Of a DNA stretch of 64,000 bases, positions 61,204-64,000 are shown piece after piece. Each line of letters opens with the position of its first letter. The stretch's first letter is position 1. Position numbers and translations under genes: made by a program. The notes beneath the pieces were generated by a model. The model was not told the DNA's origin, ran no database searches, and saw only the letters and a list, made by a program, of their open reading frames with translations. The stretch covers positions 186,001-250,000 of the forward strand of contig NZ_QJKD01000005.1 in NCBI RefSeq assembly GCF_003201875.1. The letters run 5' to 3'. The DNA is from Hungatella effluvii (GTDB lineage Bacteria > Bacillota > Clostridia > Lachnospirales > Lachnospiraceae).

Positions 61204-62101
61204 CGAAATCGCAGTTCCTCTTCACAAGGATACCGTCATCAAAAACAGCATCTGCCGCAGGCAGACGCGGGTTTCTGACTCCATACTCACGTTTTTGATC
61301 TATTTAAGTGCATCCATATCCATCCTGATTCTGGTCGGTATCATGGGGTACGTGTTCTTTCGGGGAATCTCACAGATCAACTGGGAATTCCTAAGCACCG
61401 TTCCCAGCACGATAAAGGGCACCTTCGGAATCCTGGGAAATATCGTCAATACCTTATATATCGTCGTTATCACGCTGCTCATCGCCACCCCACTGGGTGT
61501 GGGAGCCGCCATTTACTTAAATGAATACGCAAAGGGAGGCCGCGCTGTCCGCCTCATCGAATTCACCACGGAGACGCTCTCCGGTATCCCCTCCATTATT
61601 TTCGGCCTGTTTGGCTACGTATTCTTCGGTACGACACTGGGTTTAGGTTATTCCATTTTAACCGGCGCCCTGACGCTCTCCATCATGGTCCTGCCGCTGA
61701 TCACCAGAACCACGCAGGAAGCGCTTAAGACAGTTCCCGACAGCTACCGCTCCGGCGCACTGGGAATCGGGGCCACCAAATGGTATATGATCCGCACCAT
61801 TCTGCTCCCAAGCGCCATGCCCGGCATCGTGACCGGAATCATCCTGGCCATTGGCCGGATCGTAGGTGAATCCGCAGCCCTTTTATTTACCGCGGGAAGC
61901 GGCTACTTACTGGCAAAGGACTTTTTCGGAAAAATCTTTGAATCAGGCGGAACGCTGACTATCCAGCTCTACCTCTCCATGCAGAAAGCCAAATACGACC
62001 AGGCCTTCGGCATCGCGGTGGTTTTGCTCCTCATCGTCCTCGCCATCAACGGCCTTGCCAAATATTTATCTCACAAATTCAACACGGAGGTTAGAGAATA
62101 G
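61196..62101 (+). CDS. pstA: Phosphate ABC transporter permease PstA
   Basis: A 301-residue permease with six membrane segments, [15 protein letters not shown], the EAA-type loop [23 protein letters not shown] and [12 protein letters not shown], all as in PstA. I place the start at the ATG at 61196 (MTNEIAVPL), 9 bases after AAGGAG and eight bases inside pstC; an ATG nine bases earlier is adjacent to the ribosome site and less likely. Its TAG stop shares a base with the pstB GTG. Confidence 0.94.
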   Translation: MTNEIAVPLHKDTVIKNSICRRQTRVSDSILTFLIYLSASISILILVGIMGYVFFRGISQINWEFLSTVPSTIKGTFGILGNIVNTLYIVVITLLIATPLGVGAAIYLNEYAKGGRAVRLIEFTTETLSGIPSIIFGLFGYVFFGTTLGLGYSILTGALTLSIMVLPLITRTTQEALKTVPDSYRSGALGIGATKWYMIRTILLPSAMPGIVTGIILAIGRIVGESAALLFTAGSGYLLAKDFFGKIFESGGTLTIQLYLSMQKAKYDQAFGIAVVLLLIVLAINGLAKYLSHKFNTEVRE

Positions 62102-62865
62102 TGAATACCAGTACAGTAAAAATAGCAACCGACAGCCTGGACTTATATTACGGCACCAATCACGCCTTAAAAAATGTCTCCATGGAGCTGTATACCAATA
62201 AGATTACCGCATTCATCGGCCCCTCCGGCTGCGGAAAGTCCACATTTTTAAAGACTTTGAACCGTATGAACGACCTTGTGCCCAATGTGAAGATCGAAGG
62301 CGAGGTTCTGCTGGACAACGAAAATATCTATGACCAGAGAGTTGATACCACCCTTCTCCGCAAAAAGGTAGGCATGGTATTCCAGCAGCCGAACCCATTT
62401 CCCATGAGTATTTACGACAACGTGGCCTACGGTCCCAGAATCCATGGAATTCACAGCAAATCGGAGCTGGACGACATCGTGGAAAAGAGTTTAAAAGGCG
62501 CGGCCCTCTGGGATGAGGTGTCCGACCGTCTAAAGAAATCCGCCCTCGGCTTATCCGGCGGCCAGCAGCAGCGTCTCTGCATCGCCAGAGCCCTGGCCGT
62601 GGAGCCGGAGGTGCTTCTGATGGACGAACCGACCTCCGCCCTCGATCCTATTTCCACGCTGAAAATTGAGGACCTGATGGATGAGCTGAAGAGCAAGTAC
62701 ACGGTAGCGATCGTGACCCATAACATGCAGCAGGCCACCCGAATTGCCGATTATACCGCATTTTTCCTGGTTGGCGAGGTGGTTGAATACGCGCCCACCA
62801 CGGAACTGTTCTCCTCTCCAAAGGATTCCAGAACTGAGGACTATATCACCGGACGCTTCGGCTGA
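62101..62865 (+). CDS. pstB: Phosphate ABC transporter ATPase PstB
   Basis: The 254-residue ATPase of phosphate import: Walker [10 protein letters not shown] (residues about 40-48), Q-loop [12 protein letters not shown] (the PstB-specific form), signature [15 protein letters not shown], Walker [13 protein letters not shown] and switch [12 protein letters not shown]. It starts at a GTG overlapping the pstA stop by one base (TAGTG), so translation is coupled to pstA. Confidence 0.96.
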   Translation: MNTSTVKIATDSLDLYYGTNHALKNVSMELYTNKITAFIGPSGCGKSTFLKTLNRMNDLVPNVKIEGEVLLDNENIYDQRVDTTLLRKKVGMVFQQPNPFPMSIYDNVAYGPRIHGIHSKSELDDIVEKSLKGAALWDEVSDRLKKSALGLSGGQQQRLCIARALAVEPEVLLMDEPTSALDPISTLKIEDLMDELKSKYTVAIVTHNMQQATRIADYTAFFLVGEVVEYAPTTELFSSPKDSRTEDYITGRFG

Positions 62866-62911
62866 TCCGGTTCAACTTATGTAAACTTAATTCAGAAAGG
62901 ATTTACTTAAA

Positions 62912-63574
62912 ATGACGACAAGAATCAATTATGACCACGAGCTGACGCTGTTAAACGATGATATCAAGCAGATGGGATATATGGTGGAGTCTTCGATTGA
63001 ACAGTGTTTTATCGCATTTGAGAACCAGGATTTCGAAAAAGCAGAGGGAATTATCCGGGGCGACCGCACCATCAATGATTTAGAGCGCTCCATTGAGGCC
63101 CGCTGCCTCTCCCTGATTCTCCGCCAGCAGCCGGTGGCCGGCGATCTGCGGGTCGTATCCAGCGCTTTAAAGGTGGTCACGGACTTAGAACGAATCGGTG
63201 ACCACGCCTCCGATATCGCGGAACTTATCCTGCGCATCCGGGGGGAGCACATCTACCATGTGGTGCGTCACATTCCGGGAATGGCCATGGCCGCCCGCGA
63301 GATGGTGCGAAGCGCCATAGACGCCTTCATCTCCCAGGACATCACCGCCGCTAAGACCATCGAAAAGCAGGACGATATCGTGGATGAACTGTTCACCAAG
63401 GTAAAAAACGATGTAATCGATCTCCTGAAGCAGTCCGCTGAGCACGCCGACCAGTGCATCGATCTTCTGATGATCGCAAAATACTTAGAACGCATCGGCG
63501 ATCACGCCGTTAATGTCTGCGAATGGACGGAATTTGCGAAGACGGGCGCTTTGAAGAACGTTCGGATTCTGTAG
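62912..63574 (+). CDS. phoU: Phosphate signalling protein PhoU
   Basis: A 220-residue all-helical protein made of two three-helix repeats, each with the metal-binding motif DLERIGDHASDIAE (about 90-103) and YLERIGDHAVNVCE (about 189-202). PhoU links Pst transport to two-component control and limits phosphate uptake. It follows pstB by 46 bases with an AAAGGA site and is the last gene of the operon. No PhoR/PhoB pair lies in the window. Confidence 0.95.
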   Translation: MTTRINYDHELTLLNDDIKQMGYMVESSIEQCFIAFENQDFEKAEGIIRGDRTINDLERSIEARCLSLILRQQPVAGDLRVVSSALKVVTDLERIGDHASDIAELILRIRGEHIYHVVRHIPGMAMAAREMVRSAIDAFISQDITAAKTIEKQDDIVDELFTKVKNDVIDLLKQSAEHADQCIDLLMIAKYLERIGDHAVNVCEWTEFAKTGALKNVRIL

Positions 63575-63645
63575 GGTGGATTGGAAGAAGGTATCTGATG
63601 TCTGTGTCAGAAGCGTGGACTGAATACGATTTGACTGCGTGGCAA

Positions 63646-63684
63646 AACGGGGGCATCGCCAAATGGCGGCACCCCCGTTATACT
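63646..63684 (+). terminator. Terminator after phoU
   Basis: AACGGGGG (63646-63653) pairs with CCCCCGTT (63672-63679) around an inner CGCC/GGCG helix; a loose T-rich tail (ATACTTTATAC) follows. It lies 72 bases past the phoU stop. Confidence 0.6.
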
Positions 63685-63732
63685 TTATACCCTTCGTTTC
63701 CTTCAACATTCTATGGCTGCATACAATTTCCC

Positions 63733-63770
63733 CTTTCATGGTAATATTGTGATCTATATTACCATGAAAG
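63733..63770. repeat. Perfect 15-bp inverted repeat
   Basis: CTTTCATGGTAATAT (63733-63747) is mirrored exactly by ATATTACCATGAAAG (63756-63770) around an 8-base loop. No T-run follows on either strand. It lies between phoU and the converging gene at the right edge and could be a bidirectional 3' end or an operator-like palindrome. The rest of 63575-63820 shows only the terminator. Confidence 0.6.
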
Positions 63771-63820
63771 TAAAGTGTCTGTTGCATCACTTTTATTTAT
63801 ACGGGCTGACCGGTCCGCCG

Positions 63821-64000
63821 TCAGTCACTGGTATAGTATCCCATTAGAAATTTCGCACACGGTTCATCCTGATAATTGTATACATAAAGATAATTGCCCG
63901 ATGTCCGGGTATAGAAGCATTCCTCGATAGTCGAGACAGTCCCGGACGCACTGCCGGATTCCAGCGTCTTCACCAAAACACCATCCCGGTATATGTAATC
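63821..64000 (-). CDS. C-terminal end of an unidentified protein (cut by window edge)
   Basis: A minus-strand frame is open from the window edge to TGA at 63821-63823, 59 codons. It reads DYIYRDGVLVKTLESGSASG, then a short Tyr-rich stretch with YTRTSGNYLYVYN, and ends FLMGYYTSD. The alternating Tyr/Gly pattern suggests a beta-rich, perhaps extracellular, C-terminus. No family is recognisable and the start lies outside the window. It converges on phoU. Confidence 0.55.
   Translation of the reverse strand, partial: DYIYRDGVLVKTLESGSASGTVSTIEECFYTRTSGNYLYVYNYQDEPCAKFLMGYYTSD

Noticed and set aside
63485..63790. Minus-strand frame of 101 codons over the phoU end and the terminator
   Set aside because: It is antisense to the phoU C-terminus and runs through two hairpins; codon pattern follows phoU, not a gene of its own.

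Overview
ORGANISM. The window looks like a chromosome segment of a low-to-mid GC, spore-former-type Firmicute, most likely a gut Lachnospiraceae (Enterocloster/Hungatella/Lacrimispora-like). The signs are strong AGGAGG-type ribosome sites, YesM/YesN-type two-component pairs, RbsABC- and BMP-type ABC importers, lipoproteins with Firmicute lipoboxes, an IS66-type remnant and secreted proteins with AT(S/E)SNA linkers. This is judged from protein families only; no 16S or other marker is present. LAYOUT. 1-6.3 kb: the N-terminal part of a secreted protein, a DUF2264 protein divergent from an AraC regulator, a fused pair of gene remnants (phosphoesterase head and rubrerythrin tail) and an uncharacterised protein. 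6.4-17.3 kb: a ten-gene minus-strand operon (BMP-type nucleoside ABC importer, DapA-like aldolase, PfkB kinase, guanine deaminase, ureidoglycolate-lyase-like cupin, nitroreductase, deoC) with a divergent DeoR regulator preceded by a 15-bp tandem repeat. 17.4-22.1 kb: an IS66 graveyard bordering an AT-rich island of four genes (C5 DNA methyltransferase, Vsr nuclease, nucleotidyltransferase-like protein, DUF262 protein), probably a defence module. 22.2-29.3 kb: a PLD-SF2 helicase overlapping a methyltransferase, then SMI1-like, metallophosphoesterase, RQC-minor and SEC-C genes. 29.4-38.7 kb: one co-directional operon of a response regulator, a sensor-less histidine kinase, a motif-less RbsA-like pseudo-ATPase, a permease, then a normal RbsB/RbsA/RbsC set and an MBL hydrolase. 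38.8-48.9 kb: SWIM-SNF2 helicase, Gfo/Idh oxidoreductase, two RlaP-like nucleotidyltransferases, a DUF4143 ATPase, a pRiA4b/SEC-C protein and a DUF2809 protein. 49.1-57.3 kb: a cysteine/peptide operon (cysteine desulfidase, DAACS symporter, CoA-disulfide-reductase-like enzyme, AbgT transporter, M24 peptidase) and its likely YheO-type regulator. 57.4-64 kb: an NCS2 permease lacking a normal start, then pstSCAB-phoU with a PHO-box-like promoter, and the C-terminal end of an unidentified gene at the right edge. HOW GENES WORK TOGETHER. Three catabolic import modules (nucleoside/purine, ribose-type sugar, cysteine/peptide) plus phosphate uptake are each linked to a local regulator or a recognisable promoter. 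The most unusual module is the 34-39 kb set, in which a catalytically dead ABC protein and a permease sit in four-base overlaps with a histidine kinase that has no sensor domain. This suggests a transporter-shaped receptor controlling the true sugar importer downstream. The island at 18.6-22.1 kb is the second candidate for a poorly described system.
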